Shown: positions 1 to 10,855, numbered from the stretch's first letter. The stretch: DNA of 64,000 bases from Xenorhabdus cabanillasii (GCF_003386665.1 NZ_QTUB01000001.1:186001-250000); one strand, 5' to 3'. Translations and numbers: made by a program. Notes: generated by a model not told the origin, from the sequence alone.

Positions 1-64
1 TTATGCTGACCAACTGATCGCACTATTTAATGGTATACCCGTTGGCACTCGCATTCTGGCATAA
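1..64 (+). CDS. argB: Acetylglutamate kinase, C-terminal end only
   Basis: Only the last 20 codons are in the window, read in frame from base 2 and ending at TAA 62-64. The visible C-terminus ends in GIPVGTRILA, the typical end of enterobacterial ArgB. ArgB phosphorylates N-acetylglutamate in the second step of arginine synthesis. It lies 64 nt upstream of argG in the same direction, which suggests an arg operon running into argG and argH. The identification rests on this short tail plus context. Confidence 0.8.
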   Translation, partial: YADQLIALFNGIPVGTRILA

Positions 65-128
65 CAAGATAGAACAGATTTGGTTTAGCGTTCAACTGAG
101 ATAAATAAAAAAGTAAAAGGCTATATCT

Positions 129-1370
129 ATGACAATTACCTCAACGACTGTTACCTCAAAGAAAGACAGTATTAAAAAAATTGTTCTGGCATATTCTGGT
201 GGTTTGGATACCTCTGCCATCATTCCGTGGTTAAAAGAAAACTATGGCAATTGTGAAGTTATCGCATTTGTTGCGGATGTTGGCCAGAGTCGTGAAGACT
301 TGGATGGTATAGAACAAAAAGCGTTACGTTCTGGCGCTTCGGAATGTCATATCGTCGATCTACGTGAAGAATTCATCAAAGAGTATGTTTATCCGGTGCT
401 GAAAACGGGGGCATTGTACGAAGGCAGTTATTTGCTCGGCACTTCAATGGCACGTCCCATTATCGCCAAAGCACAGGTTGAATTAGCACTGAAAGTGGGA
501 GCTGATGCTGTTGCTCATGGTGCAACAGGCAAAGGTAATGATCAGGTTCGTTTTGAGAGTACTTATACCGCGTTGGCTCCACACCTGAAAGTAGTTGCTC
601 CGTGGCGGGAATGGGATTTGCGTTCCCGTGAAGCTTTACTGGATTATCTGAAAGTTCGTGATATTCCCACAACCGCAACACTGGAAAAAATCTACAGTCG
701 TGATGAAAACGCATGGCACATCTCGACCGAAGGCGGAGTATTGGAAGACACGTGGAATGCGGCCAATAAAGATTGTTGGGTATGGACTGTGGAGCCAGAA
801 GATGCACCTGATGAACCGGAATATGTCTCTGTCACGGTTGAAAAAGGGGAAGTGGTTGGAGTGAATGGTAAGGTATTGTCGCCATATCAATGCCTTAATG
901 AGTTGAATACACTGGGGGCTAAACACGGTATCGGCCGGATCGATATTGTGGAAAACCGTTTGGTGGGAATGAAATCCCGTGGTTGCTACGAAACTCCGGG
1001 AGGAACCATCATGATGGCTGCACTGCGTGGTATTGAACAGCTAGTGTTGGATCGCGATAGTTTCAAATGGCGTCAGCAATTGGGGCTTGAGATGTCCTAT
1101 GTTGTCTATGATGGTCGTTGGTTTGTACCATTGCGCCAGTCCATTCAGGCTGCGGCGGAAACACTTGCTGAGAATGTCAGTGGTGAAGTGATCTTGACGC
1201 TGTATAAAGGGCAGGTAACAGCAATACAGAAACAATCGCCTCATAGCCTCTATTCTGAAGAGTTCGCCACCTTCGGAGAAGATGAAGTTTATGATCATAG
1301 GCATGCGGAAGGGTTTATTCGCCTCCATTCGCTTTCTTCCCGTATCCGTGCGTTGAACAGCAAAAAATAA
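129..1370 (+). CDS. argG: Argininosuccinate synthase (short, type 1 form)
   Basis: This enzyme joins citrulline and aspartate using ATP to make argininosuccinate, the penultimate step of arginine synthesis in the cytoplasm. The 413-residue protein has the ATP-pyrophosphatase loop AYSGGLDTS at residues 21-29 and the conserved [13 protein letters not shown] at 131-143. The ATG is the only plausible start before the ATP loop, and AAAAGG lies 8 nt upstream. At about 413 residues it fits the common bacterial type 1 family, not the 447-residue E. coli type 2 enzyme. It sits between argB and argH, whereas E. coli K-12 argG is unlinked to them. Control by ArgR is likely but any operator would be upstream of the window. 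Confidence 0.97.
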   Translation: MTITSTTVTSKKDSIKKIVLAYSGGLDTSAIIPWLKENYGNCEVIAFVADVGQSREDLDGIEQKALRSGASECHIVDLREEFIKEYVYPVLKTGALYEGSYLLGTSMARPIIAKAQVELALKVGADAVAHGATGKGNDQVRFESTYTALAPHLKVVAPWREWDLRSREALLDYLKVRDIPTTATLEKIYSRDENAWHISTEGGVLEDTWNAANKDCWVWTVEPEDAPDEPEYVSVTVEKGEVVGVNGKVLSPYQCLNELNTLGAKHGIGRIDIVENRLVGMKSRGCYETPGGTIMMAALRGIEQLVLDRDSFKWRQQLGLEMSYVVYDGRWFVPLRQSIQAAAETLAENVSGEVILTLYKGQVTAIQKQSPHSLYSEEFATFGEDEVYDHRHAEGFIRLHSLSSRIRALNSKK

Positions 1371-1404
1371 TTTCCGGGCAATCAGAGAAAAGAGGTACGC
1401 AATT

Positions 1405-2784
1405 ATGGCACTTTGGGGTGGACGTTTCAGTCAGGAAGCCGATCAGCGGTTCAAGCAATTTAATGATTCTCTGCGTTTTGACTATCGCTTGGCGGAGCAG
1501 GATATTATCGGCTCCGTTGCGTGGTCAAAGGCGTTGGTTACAGTCGGTGTTTTGACGCCAGAAGAACAACAAAAGCTGGATTTGGCGCTGAATGAGTTAC
1601 TGGATGAAGTACGGGCCAACCCCAAGGCTATTTTGCAAAGTGATGCGGAGGATATTCATAGCTGGGTGGAAGGGCAACTAATTGCAAAAGTGGGGGATCT
1701 GGGCAAAAAACTGCACACAGGACGCAGCCGTAACGATCAGGTTGCTACAGATCTGAAATTATGGTGTAAAAGTCAGATAGCGGATATTCAGCAAGCGCTT
1801 ATAAAGTTACAACAAGCGCTGGTGATTACCGCTGAAAGTAATCAGGATGCAGTAATGCCGGGTTATACCCATTTGCAACGGGCGCAACCAGTTACTTTCG
1901 CCCATTGGTGTCTTGCTTATGCAGAAATGCTTAGTCGTGATGAAACTCGTTTGCAAGATACTCTTAAACGGTTGGATGTCAGCCCATTGGGATGCGGTGC
2001 GCTGGCAGGAACGGCGTACGATATTGATCGGGAGCAATTGGCGTCATGGCTTGGTTTTGCTTCAGCAACCCGCAATAGTTTGGATAGTGTTTCAGATCGT
2101 GACCATGTTCTGGAACTGCTATCCGATGCCAGTATCAGCATGATCCATCTTTCACGTTTTGCTGAAGACCTGATTTTCTTCAACAGTGGAGAAGCAGGCT
2201 TTATAGAATTGTCGGATCGGGTAACTTCCGGCTCATCCCTGATGCCCCAAAAGAAGAATCCTGATGCACTGGAATTGATCCGTGGTAAATGTGGTCGGGT
2301 ACAAGGTGCATTAACAAGTATGATGATGACGCTGAAAGGTCTTCCCCTTGCTTATAACAAAGACATGCAGGAAGACAAAGAGGGCCTGTTTGATGCATTA
2401 GATACATGGCGGGATTGCCTGCATATGGCAGTGTTGGTATTAGATGGCATCCAGATAAAGCGTGATCGTTGCAAGGAAGCTGCACAACAGGGCTATGCCA
2501 ATGCTACTGAACTGGCAGATTATCTGGTGGCAAAAGATGTTCCATTCCGTGAAGCCCATCACATTGTTGGTGAGGCAGTGATTGCTGCAATAAAGAAAGG
2601 TAAGGCGTTGGAAGAACTGTCATTATCTGAACTGCAACAATTCAGTGAAACTATTTCGATAGATGTATATGACATTTTATCGTTACAGTCTTGTCTGGAT
2701 AAACGTTTGGCAAAAGGTGGCGTAGCACAGAAACAGGTGAAATTAGCTATTGCTGAGGCGAAGCAGAGGTTGCATATCAATTAA
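1405..2784 (+). CDS. argH: Argininosuccinate lyase
   Basis: ArgH splits argininosuccinate into arginine and fumarate, the last step of arginine synthesis. The protein is 459 residues, close to the 457 of E. coli. The fumarase/aspartase superfamily signature [12 protein letters not shown] is at residues 276-287 and contains the mobile-loop serine (Ser278 here) that acts as catalytic base in this family. N-terminal MALWGGRF is typical. It follows argG by 34 nt with AGAGG before the ATG, so the two are almost certainly cotranscribed. The next gene, oxyR, has its own promoter. Confidence 0.98.
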   Translation: MALWGGRFSQEADQRFKQFNDSLRFDYRLAEQDIIGSVAWSKALVTVGVLTPEEQQKLDLALNELLDEVRANPKAILQSDAEDIHSWVEGQLIAKVGDLGKKLHTGRSRNDQVATDLKLWCKSQIADIQQALIKLQQALVITAESNQDAVMPGYTHLQRAQPVTFAHWCLAYAEMLSRDETRLQDTLKRLDVSPLGCGALAGTAYDIDREQLASWLGFASATRNSLDSVSDRDHVLELLSDASISMIHLSRFAEDLIFFNSGEAGFIELSDRVTSGSSLMPQKKNPDALELIRGKCGRVQGALTSMMMTLKGLPLAYNKDMQEDKEGLFDALDTWRDCLHMAVLVLDGIQIKRDRCKEAAQQGYANATELADYLVAKDVPFREAHHIVGEAVIAAIKKGKALEELSLSELQQFSETISIDVYDILSLQSCLDKRLAKGGVAQKQVKLAIAEAKQRLHIN

Positions 2785-2799
2785 TTTTCTCTGACTGGG

Positions 2800-2823
2800 C
2801 AGCCTGTTTATTATGACAGGCTG
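2800..2823 (+). terminator. Possible argH terminator hairpin
   Basis: An 8-bp perfect stem, CAGCCTGT paired with ACAGGCTG, begins 16 nt after the argH stop. The following sequence is only moderately T-rich, so intrinsic termination is plausible but not proven. Confidence 0.45.
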
Positions 2824-2893
2824 GTTTGCTGCTCCGTTGTAATAACTTTTGTTTTTTTATTTTTCAATAAAAAACACCAGAGTTCACAAGCAT

Positions 2894-2923
2894 TTGATAG
2901 TTCTATTACCTCGTGCATATAAT
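2894..2923 (+). promoter_or_regulatory. Putative oxyR promoter
   Basis: TTGATA (2894-2899) and TATAAT (2918-2923) are separated by 18 bp and lie 48 nt before the oxyR start. The segment is rich in ATAG/CTAT half-sites of the kind OxyR contacts, so autoregulation as in E. coli is plausible. I could not place a full four-half-site operator with confidence. Confidence 0.55.
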
Positions 2924-2970
2924 GTCTTACTAAACAATTCTATCATTGATATAAGACAATGAGGTTGGGA

Positions 2971-3888
2971 ATGAATATCCGCGATCTGGAATATCTTGTG
3001 GCTCTTGCTGAGTGTCGGCATTTCCGGCGAGCCGCTGATTCTTGCCATGTTAGTCAACCAACACTCAGTGGGCAGATACGTAAACTTGAAGATGAATTGG
3101 GTGTGATGCTGTTGGAACGCACAAGCCGTAAAGTTCTGTTTACACAACAAGGTATGTTGCTGGTGGAGCAAGCCAAGACGGTATTACGGGAAGTAAAGGT
3201 CTTACAGGAAATGGCTGCCCTGCAAGGTGAAAGCATGTCTGGGCCACTGCATATTGGTCTTATTCCTACAATCGGCCCTTATCTCCTGCCACTGATTATT
3301 CCTGAGTTGCATAAATTATTTCCCAAACTGGAAATGTATCTACATGAAGCTCAAACTCAGAATTTGTTGGCGCAACTTGATAGTGGAAAACTTGACTGTG
3401 CTATTTTGGCTTCGTTGAGAGAAACAGAATCATTCATCGAATTGCCACTCTTTGAGGAATCAATGAAACTTGCAGTCTATGAAGAGCATAAATGGGCTAA
3501 CCGGACTGAGGTCAAAATGGGAGATCTTGCAGGGGAAAAATTATTGATGCTGGAAGATGGTCACTGCCTGCGTGATCAAGCAATGGGGTTTTGCTTTCAG
3601 GCTGGAGCCAAAGAAGATACTCATTTCAGGGCAACCAGTTTGGAAACCTTGCGTAATATGGTTGCGGCGGGAAGTGGCATCACTTTATTACCCGCTCTGT
3701 CTGTTCCTAAAGAGAGAAAACGGGATGGTGTTTGTTATCTGGAGTGCCACAAACCCGTACCTGAGCGTTCTATCATTTTGGTTTATCGTCCTGGCTCACC
3801 TCTGCGTGGTCGCTATGAGCAATTGGCAGAGGCGATTCGGGTCAGAATGGGAAATTATTTTGAAGTCAACGGAACAGCATCAAAATAA
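2971..3888 (+). CDS. oxyR: Hydrogen peroxide-sensing LysR-type regulator OxyR
   Basis: OxyR is a LysR-family activator that senses peroxide through an intramolecular disulfide and turns on antioxidant genes. With the start at 2971 the protein is 305 residues, as in E. coli. The N-terminal helix-turn-helix covers about residues 18-37. Redox cysteines Cys199 and Cys208 are present in [13 protein letters not shown]. An in-frame ATG 12 nt upstream exists, but a GAGG sequence lies between the two and fits the 2971 start. The 3' end overlaps the convergent sthA by 9 nt. A divergent oxyS-like RNA was not recognised upstream. Confidence 0.97.
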   Translation: MNIRDLEYLVALAECRHFRRAADSCHVSQPTLSGQIRKLEDELGVMLLERTSRKVLFTQQGMLLVEQAKTVLREVKVLQEMAALQGESMSGPLHIGLIPTIGPYLLPLIIPELHKLFPKLEMYLHEAQTQNLLAQLDSGKLDCAILASLRETESFIELPLFEESMKLAVYEEHKWANRTEVKMGDLAGEKLLMLEDGHCLRDQAMGFCFQAGAKEDTHFRATSLETLRNMVAAGSGITLLPALSVPKERKRDGVCYLECHKPVPERSIILVYRPGSPLRGRYEQLAEAIRVRMGNYFEVNGTASK

Positions 3889-5277
3889 TCGGTTTAGCCC
3901 ATTGAGAGCTGCAACACGGTATGCTTCAGCCATAGTGGGATAGTTGAAGGTAGTATTAACGAAATATTCGATATTATTGCCTTCACCTTTTTGCTCCATA
4001 ATTGCTTGGCCAATATGGATAATCTCTGCGGCTCGTTCGCCAAAACAGTGAATACCCAGTATCTGTTTTGTCTCGCGGTGGAATAGTATCTTGATACTAC
4101 CTACATTCATTCCTGCAATTTGTGCTCTGGCCAGATGTTTGAATTGGGCTCGTCCGACTTCATACGGGATTTTCATCGCCGTCAATTGCTGCTCAGTTTT
4201 ACCCACCGAACTAATTTCCGGTATGGTGTAGATGCCTGTTGGGATATCTTCCACCAGATGCATTTCAGCATCTCCGGTCATGATGGCTTTTGCTGCAATA
4301 CGCCCTTGATCGTAGGCAGCGGAAGCGAGACTTGGATAACCAATCACGTCACCAACCGCATAAATATTCTCATTGCTGGTTTGGTAGACCCGATTCACTT
4401 TCAATAAACCACGGTTATCTGTTTCCAGCCCGATATTTTCCAATCCGAGTTTGTCTGTATTACCTGTTCGGCCATTGGCATACAGTAAACAGTCTGCTTT
4501 AACTTTTTTCCCTGATTTCAGATGGATAATCACGCCATCATCAAGACCTTCGATCTTTTCATATTCTTCATTATGACGAATGACAACACCGCTATTCCAG
4601 AAATGGTAAGACAAAGCGTCAGACATCTCTTGATCGAGAAATGACAGCAGATAATCACGGGTGTTGATCAAATCTACCTTAACGCCTAATCCACGGAAGA
4701 TAGAAGCATATTCACAGCCAATCACGCCTGCACCATAAATAATAACGTGACGTGGTTCATGCTCCAGTTGCAGAATAGTATCGCTGTTATAAATACGAGA
4801 GTGAGTAAAATCGACATCGGGTGGACAGTAAGGTCGGGAGCCTGTGGCAATAACTATTTTGTCTGCGCTTAATATGTCAACACTATCATCGGCATAACGT
4901 ACACTGACATGGTGTTCATCAATGAAAGTTGCTTCACCTGCAAACATCCGGCACCGATTACGTTCATAAAACCCCTGCCGCATTTTAGTCTGCTGATTAA
5001 TGACAACTTCTGCATGACGTAAAATTTCTGAAAATGAGGAGCGGAGAATGCGGGAATTATCACTATAGAGGGGATTTTGATTAAATTCGATAATACGACT
5101 GACAGCATGACGTAAGGCTTTTGATGGGATAGTGCCCCAATGGGTACAGCCACCGCCGATATTATTATAACGTTCTATAACTGCAACGTTTTTTCCTTGT
5201 TTTGCCAATCCCATTGTTGCTCCTTCTCCACCGGGTCCGGAGCCAATTACAATGGCATCAAAATGAGTATATTGCAT
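3880..5277 (-). CDS. sthA: Soluble pyridine nucleotide transhydrogenase
   Basis: SthA is a cytoplasmic flavoprotein that moves reducing equivalents between NADPH and NAD+. The 465-residue protein has the N-terminal FAD-binding motif GSGPGGEG at 12-19, a second dinucleotide fold with [11 protein letters not shown], and the C-terminal dimerisation domain of the disulfide reductase family. The redox motif reads CTHWGT, so the second cysteine of CxxxxC is threonine, the normal state for this subfamily. I chose [10 protein letters not shown] as the start because it matches family length; the frame is open to 5334 but that would add 19 unusual residues. It faces oxyR tail to tail and is divergent from fabR. 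Confidence 0.95.
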   Translation of the reverse strand: MQYTHFDAIVIGSGPGGEGATMGLAKQGKNVAVIERYNNIGGGCTHWGTIPSKALRHAVSRIIEFNQNPLYSDNSRILRSSFSEILRHAEVVINQQTKMRQGFYERNRCRMFAGEATFIDEHHVSVRYADDSVDILSADKIVIATGSRPYCPPDVDFTHSRIYNSDTILQLEHEPRHVIIYGAGVIGCEYASIFRGLGVKVDLINTRDYLLSFLDQEMSDALSYHFWNSGVVIRHNEEYEKIEGLDDGVIIHLKSGKKVKADCLLYANGRTGNTDKLGLENIGLETDNRGLLKVNRVYQTSNENIYAVGDVIGYPSLASAAYDQGRIAAKAIMTGDAEMHLVEDIPTGIYTIPEISSVGKTEQQLTAMKIPYEVGRAQFKHLARAQIAGMNVGSIKILFHRETKQILGIHCFGERAAEIIHIGQAIMEQKGEGNNIEYFVNTTFNYPTMAEAYRVAALNGLNRLF

Positions 5278-5438
5278 AGAGGAAAGACCTATTTTTACAC
5301 AAAATAACAACTCTATATTAACATTACTTGGCATAATAACCTAATGAGCATATGGCTTTTATTTTCTGAATAAGGAATAAAACAGGGAAATATGGGTTAA
5401 TATCTTTAAGAGAACAATCACAGCAAATACAGCAGAAT

Positions 5439-5480
5439 CTGATATATTTGCTCCATAATATAGTCGAGCAGATATATCAG
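5439..5480 (+). promoter_or_regulatory. Inverted repeat directly before the fabR ribosome site
   Basis: Arms 5439-5453 and 5466-5480 are complementary at 14 of 15 positions around a 12-nt loop. The 3' arm runs into the fabR Shine-Dalgarno AGGA (5479-5482), 7 nt before the GTG start. It could be an mRNA hairpin affecting initiation or a protein operator. It does not match the FabR palindrome known from E. coli fabA and fabB. Confidence 0.5.
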
Positions 5481-5487
5481 GATTGTT

Positions 5488-6198
5488 GTGAATAATGTAA
5501 CTGGCGTCAGAGCGAAACAGAAAGAGAAAACCCGTCGTTCCCTGATTGAGGCTGCATTTAGCCAACTAAGTGCTGAGCGTAGTTTCACCAGTCTGAGTTT
5601 GCGGGAAGTGGCGCGAGAGGCGGGGATTGCACCGACTTCATTTTACCGTCATTTCCGTGATGTAGATGAATTGGGGCTGACCATGGTGGATGAAAGCGGG
5701 TTAATGCTGCGTCAGCTAATGCGTCAGGCACGTCAGCGTATCGAAAAGGGTGGTAGTGTCATCCGCACCTCTGTTTCAACCTTTATGGAGTTCATTGGTA
5801 ATAATCCTAACGCATTCCGGTTATTACTGCGTGAACGTTCCGGAACATCAGCTGAGTTTCGTGCTGCTGTCGCACGGGAAATCCAACATTTTATTGCAGA
5901 GCTGGCAGACTATCTTGAACAGGCCAGTCATATGCCGCGTCATTTTACCGAAATACAAGCAGAAGCGATGGTAACAATTGTGTTCAGTGCTGGTGCAGAA
6001 GCGCTGGATATTGATGAAAAGAAAAGACGTCGTCTCGAAGAACGTTTGGTATTACAACTCCGTATGATTTCCAAAGGCGCTTTTTATTGGTATCGGCGAG
6101 AACAAGAAAAAACGGCTAATTCAAAAAGTACTGCCCTAAAAACCGCTGTCTCTAAAACAACTGTCTCTAAAACAACAACAGCCCCTAAAACCTCTTAA
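5488..6198 (+). CDS. fabR: TetR-family repressor of unsaturated fatty acid synthesis
   Basis: FabR represses fabA and fabB and so tunes membrane unsaturation. The N-terminal TetR helix-turn-helix includes [20 protein letters not shown], and the core through [11 protein letters not shown] follows E. coli FabR closely. Translation most likely starts at GTG 5488, with AGGA at 5479-5482. The protein is 236 residues. The last about 25 residues form a Lys/Thr/Ser-rich tail with repeated SKTTV-like units that I do not recall in E. coli FabR. yijD follows after 24 nt, as in E. coli, so the two probably form one transcript. Confidence 0.93.
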   Translation: MNNVTGVRAKQKEKTRRSLIEAAFSQLSAERSFTSLSLREVAREAGIAPTSFYRHFRDVDELGLTMVDESGLMLRQLMRQARQRIEKGGSVIRTSVSTFMEFIGNNPNAFRLLLRERSGTSAEFRAAVAREIQHFIAELADYLEQASHMPRHFTEIQAEAMVTIVFSAGAEALDIDEKKRRRLEERLVLQLRMISKGAFYWYRREQEKTANSKSTALKTAVSKTTVSKTTTAPKTS

Positions 6199-6222
6199 AT
6201 AGTCTGAAAGGAGAAGAATACG

Positions 6223-6597
6223 ATGGAACAATACCGCCAAGATAAAAGCACAATGTTGCTGGCTCTTATCGTTGGACTGGCAACACACGGAACTTTCTCG
6301 GCATTTTTTAATTCACTGGTGCCTTTTTCAATCTTCCCGATTATCTCATTAGCCTTATCTCTGTATTGTCTCCATCAACGTTATTTGACCTATCCAATGG
6401 CAGAGGGATTACCAAAACTGGCTATCGGCTGTTTCTTCCTGGGGATTCTTGCTTATAACGCCATCATTCGGGTTAAGCACCCGGAAATTGGCTCTAATTT
6501 CTTATCTGTTGTGATTGGAACTGCATTGGTATTTTGGATTTACAGAAAGGTGAAAGTGCGCAGACAGCAGGCTATGCTTTCAGAAAAGCAAAACTAA
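6223..6597 (+). CDS. yijD: YijD-type inner membrane protein (DUF1422)
   Basis: This 124-residue protein matches the position and character of E. coli YijD (119 residues), whose function is unknown. About four hydrophobic stretches suggest membrane helices, roughly at residues 10-32, 36-48, 65-80 and 90-107. The C-terminus is basic and probably cytoplasmic. A strong AAAGGAGAAG ribosome site precedes the ATG. It lies 24 nt after fabR and is followed by a terminator, so it ends the fabR-yijD unit. No function is inferred beyond this linkage. Confidence 0.88.
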   Translation: MEQYRQDKSTMLLALIVGLATHGTFSAFFNSLVPFSIFPIISLALSLYCLHQRYLTYPMAEGLPKLAIGCFFLGILAYNAIIRVKHPEIGSNFLSVVIGTALVFWIYRKVKVRRQQAMLSEKQN

Positions 6598-6621
6598 TGA
6601 CTTTTTGATAATGATTTCATG

Positions 6622-6653
6622 AAAACGCCATTAAGGATTGATTATGGCGTTTT
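6622..6653 (+). terminator. Intrinsic terminator after yijD
   Basis: AAAACGCCAT (6622-6631) pairs perfectly with ATGGCGTTTT (6644-6653). The flanking A and T runs would let it work in both directions, serving the convergent trmA as well. Confidence 0.8.
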
Positions 6654-6710
6654 CTGCTTTCTGGTCTGGAAAGATTCAGTAACGTGAAAGGCGTGTTATA
6701 AACGAACTGA

Positions 6711-7811
6711 TTAATCGCGTCTTTCCAGTAATACACCACATTCCATATGGTGGGTATATGGAAATTGATCAAAAAGCGCCAGCTTGCTGACTTTATGAGT
6801 TTGCGTCAACGTTTCTAAATTCTGGCAGAGAGTTTCTGGGTTACAGGAAATATACAGAATACGTGGATACCCCTGTACCATTTTGACAGTTTCTTCATCC
6901 AAGCCGCTGCGAGGCGGATCCACAAAAATAGTTTCACATTGGTAGCTCTTCAGGTTAATTCCCTGAAGACGGTTGAATTCCCGTTCTCCATTCATTGCCT
7001 GAGTAAATTCTTCCGCTGACATACGGATAATCTGCACATTATTAATTTGATTTGCTTCGATATTAAATTGCGCAGCAGCAACGGAAGGTTTGGCAATTTC
7101 TGTTGCCAGCACGCGCTCAAAATTTTGAGCTAATGCCAGAGAAAAGTTGCCGTTACCGCAATATAGTTCAAGCAGATCGCCTTTGGCATCTTTGGTAATA
7201 TTTATCGCCCATTCCAGCATATGAATATTGATACTGGCATTTGGCTGAGTGAAACTATTTTCAACCTGACGATAAATTATTGTCTTACCTGCAACGGGTA
7301 ACTCTTCATCTATATAATCATGATCGAGTGTAATTTTGGTTTTTGATGCTCGACCAATAAGTTGGACATCAAAGCCCTCTGTTTTTAACTGATTGCGTAA
7401 AGAGATTGCATGCTCGCGCCATTCATCCCCCAGTTTTTTGTGGTAAAGCAGAGAAACAATGATTTTGTTGCTACGAGTAGAAAGATAATCCACCTGAAAC
7501 AGTTTATGACGCAATATCGGGTTGTTTTTTACACCAGCAATGATTGCCTGCATCATGCTATTAATCAGTTGGTTGGCAACTGGAAATTGGTCAACACGGA
7601 TACGCTGTTTCGTCTGTTGATCAAACATAACGTGATAGAGGTCGTCTTCCTCATGCCAGATACGGAATTCTGCTCGCATCCTGTAGTGAGATGCGGGGGA
7701 ACGGAAAACTTCAGGCTCAGGTGCGCTAAAGGGGGTTATCATCCCTTTCAGGCGACAGACCTTCTCCATTAATTGATTTTCATAATCTTCCGTTGGCAAG
7801 ACATTCTGCAT
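6711..7811 (-). CDS. trmA: tRNA/tmRNA uracil-C5 methyltransferase
   Basis: TrmA makes ribothymidine at position 54 in the T loop of tRNAs (and methylates tmRNA) using S-adenosylmethionine. The 366-residue length equals E. coli TrmA. Visible family signatures are the SAM-binding [15 protein letters not shown], the FVDPPRSGL segment, and YISCNPETL, whose cysteine attacks uracil C6. The C-terminal glutamate region [10 protein letters not shown] is intact. It is divergent from btuB and convergent with yijD, as in E. coli. Confidence 0.97.
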   Translation of the reverse strand: MQNVLPTEDYENQLMEKVCRLKGMITPFSAPEPEVFRSPASHYRMRAEFRIWHEEDDLYHVMFDQQTKQRIRVDQFPVANQLINSMMQAIIAGVKNNPILRHKLFQVDYLSTRSNKIIVSLLYHKKLGDEWREHAISLRNQLKTEGFDVQLIGRASKTKITLDHDYIDEELPVAGKTIIYRQVENSFTQPNASINIHMLEWAINITKDAKGDLLELYCGNGNFSLALAQNFERVLATEIAKPSVAAAQFNIEANQINNVQIIRMSAEEFTQAMNGEREFNRLQGINLKSYQCETIFVDPPRSGLDEETVKMVQGYPRILYISCNPETLCQNLETLTQTHKVSKLALFDQFPYTHHMECGVLLERRD

Positions 7812-7895
7812 TATCTGGTTCTCGTATAATCACGTTAAGAAAAATTTCCGGGCGGCGTTTATTTTCGGCAAGGCATTGTAGGGAAAGTACAAAGG

Positions 7896-7952
7896 ATGTC
7901 CAGTTTTCTGGTTCATCAATTCTCTTTTTTGATGGAGAGGCATTCTGGACAT
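7896..7952 (+). promoter_or_regulatory. Nested hairpin in the btuB leader
   Basis: ATGTCCAG (7896-7903) pairs with CTGGACAT (7945-7952), and inside it CATCAA (7914-7919) pairs with TTGATG (7929-7934). The structure lies 63 nt before btuB. A TATAAT at 7825-7830 could be the -10 of the btuB promoter. I see no cobalamin-riboswitch B12 box here. The role of the hairpin is unknown. Confidence 0.5.
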
Positions 7953-8015
7953 GCTATTGCCTTCATCGTAGCATGACTCTTAATAGTTAGACTCACGACG
8001 AAATCCCATTCTCTC

Positions 8016-9830
8016 ATGATAAATAAAAAACGTATTTTTTTACCAACTGTTTCGGTAATGATGCTTTTTTGTTGGAGTGATTTCTCCGTTGCTAATAATC
8101 AAGATCCGTTGGTGGTAACGGCAAATCGTTTTAAACAACCTATTTCTTCTGTTTTAGCACCGATGACCGTAGTTACACGTGAAGAAATTGAACAATGGCA
8201 ATCTAATAGTTTGGTTGATGTACTACGCCGTTTGCCGAGTGTTGATATTGCACAAAATGGTGGGCTCGGACAGAATGCTTCTTTGTTTGTTCGTGGCACA
8301 GAATCTCGCCATACTTTAGTGCTGGTGGATGGGATCCGATTAAATCAGGCAGGTATCACGGGAGCTGCGGATTTTAGTCAGATCCCAATTTCAATGGTGC
8401 AAAGAATCGAATATATCCGTGGTGCGCGTTCTGCGGTATATGGCTCTGATGCTATCGGTGGCGTTATCAATATTATCACCAGCCGGGAACAACAGGGGAC
8501 GACATTGAATGCAGGGATCGGTTCATATGGATACCAAAATTACAATGGTTCAACACAACAAAAAATTGGTAAAAATACTTTCCTGAATGCCGCAGCAGGA
8601 TATACCTATACCAGAGGATTTGATGTTGTAGCGGGTAATGGAACTAATGAGCCGGATCGCGATGGGTTCATGAGCAAAATGTTGTGGCTAGCGCTTGATC
8701 ATAAGTTCAATGACCAGTTCAACGGGTTTATACGTACATATGGCTACAACAATAGAACAAATTATGATGGAGCCTTTACTGATACCCGAAAATTATTCAG
8801 TCGAAGTTATGAAACTGGAGTTCAGTTCAATCAGGGCGTTTACTCGTCTCAATTCATAGCCAGTTATAGTCACGTTAGAGATTACAATTTTAAGCATAAG
8901 ATTTATCAGGGAAACACTACGTTAAGCGATTCCGAGCAATACAATGTCCAATGGGGAAATGTATGGCAGATTGGTCATGGCGCAATTAGTGGTGGTGTCG
9001 ACTGGAAAAGAGAATCTGTCGCGGCTGGCTCTAACAATATCCCGGTACAAAAAGATGTTGATAATACCGGAGCATATTTAACTGCTCAGCAAAAAATTCA
9101 TGACTTCATTTTGGAAGGAGCTGTACGCTCAGATCGCCATTCTGAATATGATTGGAACACAACTTGGCAAACCGGAGCGGGTTGGGAGTTCATTGATGGT
9201 TATCGTTTTATCGCTTCCTATGGAACCGCGTTTAAAGCACCGACGCTTGGGCAATTATATGGTTGGGGAGCAAACCCAAATTTGAATCCAGAGAAAAGTA
9301 AACAGCGAGAAGTGGGTGTTGAGGGAGTAACAGGAGCGCTTAATTGGCGTTTATCTATTTATAAAAATAACATTGAACAATTGATAGATTTCTCCAATAA
9401 CCGTTACTTGAACATAGGACAGGCAAAAATCAAAGGTGTCGAATGGACAGGAACTATAGATACCGGCATTTTCCAGCACCAACTGACATTACAGTATGTT
9501 AATCCACGTGATGGCAATAACCAGCAATTAACCCGCAGAGCTAAACAGCAAGTGAAATATCAATTAGATTGGGAAGCCTTCGATATCGATTGGGGAGTCA
9601 CTTATCAATATATTGGGTCGCGTTATGATCAAGACTTTAATATGTTTCCTCCGAAAAGATTGAAATTAGGCGGTGTTAGTTTATGGGACATCAACATGTC
9701 TTATCCAATCACTAACCGCCTGACAATACGTGCTAGAATAGCTAACCTGTTTGATAAAAATTATGAGACAGCTTATGGCTATCGCACCCCAGGACGAGAA
9801 TACTCCCTCATCGGCAGCTACAACTTCTAA
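8016..9830 (+). CDS. btuB: TonB-dependent vitamin B12 outer membrane receptor
   Basis: BtuB imports cobalamins across the outer membrane with energy from TonB. The 604-residue precursor has a signal peptide of about 26 residues ending SVA. A TonB box (DPLVVTAN) is at about residues 30-37, then a plug domain with RRLPSVD and [12 protein letters not shown], then a 22-strand-type barrel. It ends in phenylalanine, as outer membrane proteins normally do. E. coli BtuB has 614 residues. The ribosome site is weak. Its last 56 nt overlap murI in another frame. The leader lacks a recognisable cobalamin riboswitch, which is unusual for an enteric btuB. Confidence 0.96.
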   Translation: MINKKRIFLPTVSVMMLFCWSDFSVANNQDPLVVTANRFKQPISSVLAPMTVVTREEIEQWQSNSLVDVLRRLPSVDIAQNGGLGQNASLFVRGTESRHTLVLVDGIRLNQAGITGAADFSQIPISMVQRIEYIRGARSAVYGSDAIGGVINIITSREQQGTTLNAGIGSYGYQNYNGSTQQKIGKNTFLNAAAGYTYTRGFDVVAGNGTNEPDRDGFMSKMLWLALDHKFNDQFNGFIRTYGYNNRTNYDGAFTDTRKLFSRSYETGVQFNQGVYSSQFIASYSHVRDYNFKHKIYQGNTTLSDSEQYNVQWGNVWQIGHGAISGGVDWKRESVAAGSNNIPVQKDVDNTGAYLTAQQKIHDFILEGAVRSDRHSEYDWNTTWQTGAGWEFIDGYRFIASYGTAFKAPTLGQLYGWGANPNLNPEKSKQREVGVEGVTGALNWRLSIYKNNIEQLIDFSNNRYLNIGQAKIKGVEWTGTIDTGIFQHQLTLQYVNPRDGNNQQLTRRAKQQVKYQLDWEAFDIDWGVTYQYIGSRYDQDFNMFPPKRLKLGGVSLWDINMSYPITNRLTIRARIANLFDKNYETAYGYRTPGREYSLIGSYNF

Positions 9831-10638
9831 TTTGAATACAACTGACCGCCCAACCATTCTGATTTTTGATTCCGGGGTGGGTGGGTTATCTGTATATCAA
9901 GAGATTCGACAATTGCTGCCGGATCTCCACTATATATATGCTTTCGATAATGAGGCTTTTCCTTATGGAGAGAAAACTGCGGAAGTGATCATTGAGCGAG
10001 TTGTCAAAGTTGTCGATGAAATCCAGAAAAGGCATTCTTTGGCTGTTGTCGTGATTGCCTGTAATACAGCCAGTACGGTCAGCTTGCCGATACTACGTGG
10101 ACGTTTCTCCTTTCCCGTTGTAGGCGTTGTACCAGCGATCAAGCCTGCGGCAAAACTAACTTGTAATCATGTAGTAGGATTATTGGCAACGCGGGCTACT
10201 GTTAATCGTGGTTATACAAAAGAACTTATTACACAATTTGCCAAGGACTGTCAGGTTCATGCTATAGGTTCTGCTGAACTGGTGGAATTAGCAGAAAGAA
10301 AGCTCCATGGCGAAACTATTCCATTGAGGGAAGTAGAAAAAGTATTAAAGCCGTGGCTGAGAATGAAAGCACCACCAGATACCGTCATTTTAGGGTGTAC
10401 TCACTTTCCTTTACTTGCAAAAGAGCTGTCACAAATCCTGCCCGATGGAACACGACTGATTGATTCAGGTGCGGCGATTGCGCGTAGAACAGCATGGCTG
10501 ATTAAAAATCGAGAAAATTTACCTTCAACAACAGAAAGTAGCTTGGCTTATTGCACCAAAATAGATCCTAATAGCGAATCTTTGCGACCGGTTTTACATG
10601 GTTATGGCTTCCTAACGCTGGAAAAACTACCAACTTAA
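9775..10638 (+). CDS. murI: Glutamate racemase
   Basis: MurI converts L- to D-glutamate for peptidoglycan. The two catalytic cysteine motifs ACNTAST and GCTHFPLL and the N-terminal [11 protein letters not shown] are present. I chose ATG 9775 (287 residues) because it matches the E. coli length of 285; an in-frame ATG at 9751 would add eight residues. The gene begins inside btuB, overlapping by 56 nt, an arrangement shared with E. coli and suggesting translational coupling. The rrn P1 -35 box lies only 51 nt after the stop, so upstream activating sites of P1 would overlap murI coding sequence. Confidence 0.95.
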   Translation: MAIAPQDENTPSSAATTSNLNTTDRPTILIFDSGVGGLSVYQEIRQLLPDLHYIYAFDNEAFPYGEKTAEVIIERVVKVVDEIQKRHSLAVVVIACNTASTVSLPILRGRFSFPVVGVVPAIKPAAKLTCNHVVGLLATRATVNRGYTKELITQFAKDCQVHAIGSAELVELAERKLHGETIPLREVEKVLKPWLRMKAPPDTVILGCTHFPLLAKELSQILPDGTRLIDSGAAIARRTAWLIKNRENLPSTTESSLAYCTKIDPNSESLRPVLHGYGFLTLEKLPT

Positions 10639-10689
10639 GTCAAATTTGGTGCAATAACCAGCAGTTGATAAAATTTTTCAAAAAAACTA

Positions 10690-10816
10690 TTGTCAGCGCC
10701 GGAAAACGCCCTATAATGCGCCACCACTGACCGACGCAGCGCTGAGACAAGCCGCTGAGGAAAGTCCGAGAAAAGCGAAAATAAACGCTTGACTCCAGAG
10801 GCAAAAAGCGTAAGAT
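10690..10816 (+). promoter_or_regulatory. rrn tandem promoters P1 and P2 (operon 1)
   Basis: P1 has TTGTCA (10690-10695), a 16-bp spacer and TATAAT (10712-10717) followed by a GC-rich discriminator. P2 has TTGACT (10789-10794), a 16-bp spacer and TAAGAT (10811-10816). The 16-bp spacers and GC-rich discriminators are typical of stringently and growth-rate-controlled rRNA promoters. Confidence 0.9.
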
Positions 10817-10855
10817 ACGCCGCCTCGCAACCCGGAGCGAAAGTTCGGTTGCCCA

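Noticed and set aside
2785..2893. A possible oxyS small RNA upstream of oxyR
   Set aside because: No sequence resembling E. coli OxyS and no clear reverse-strand promoter plus terminator pair could be identified.
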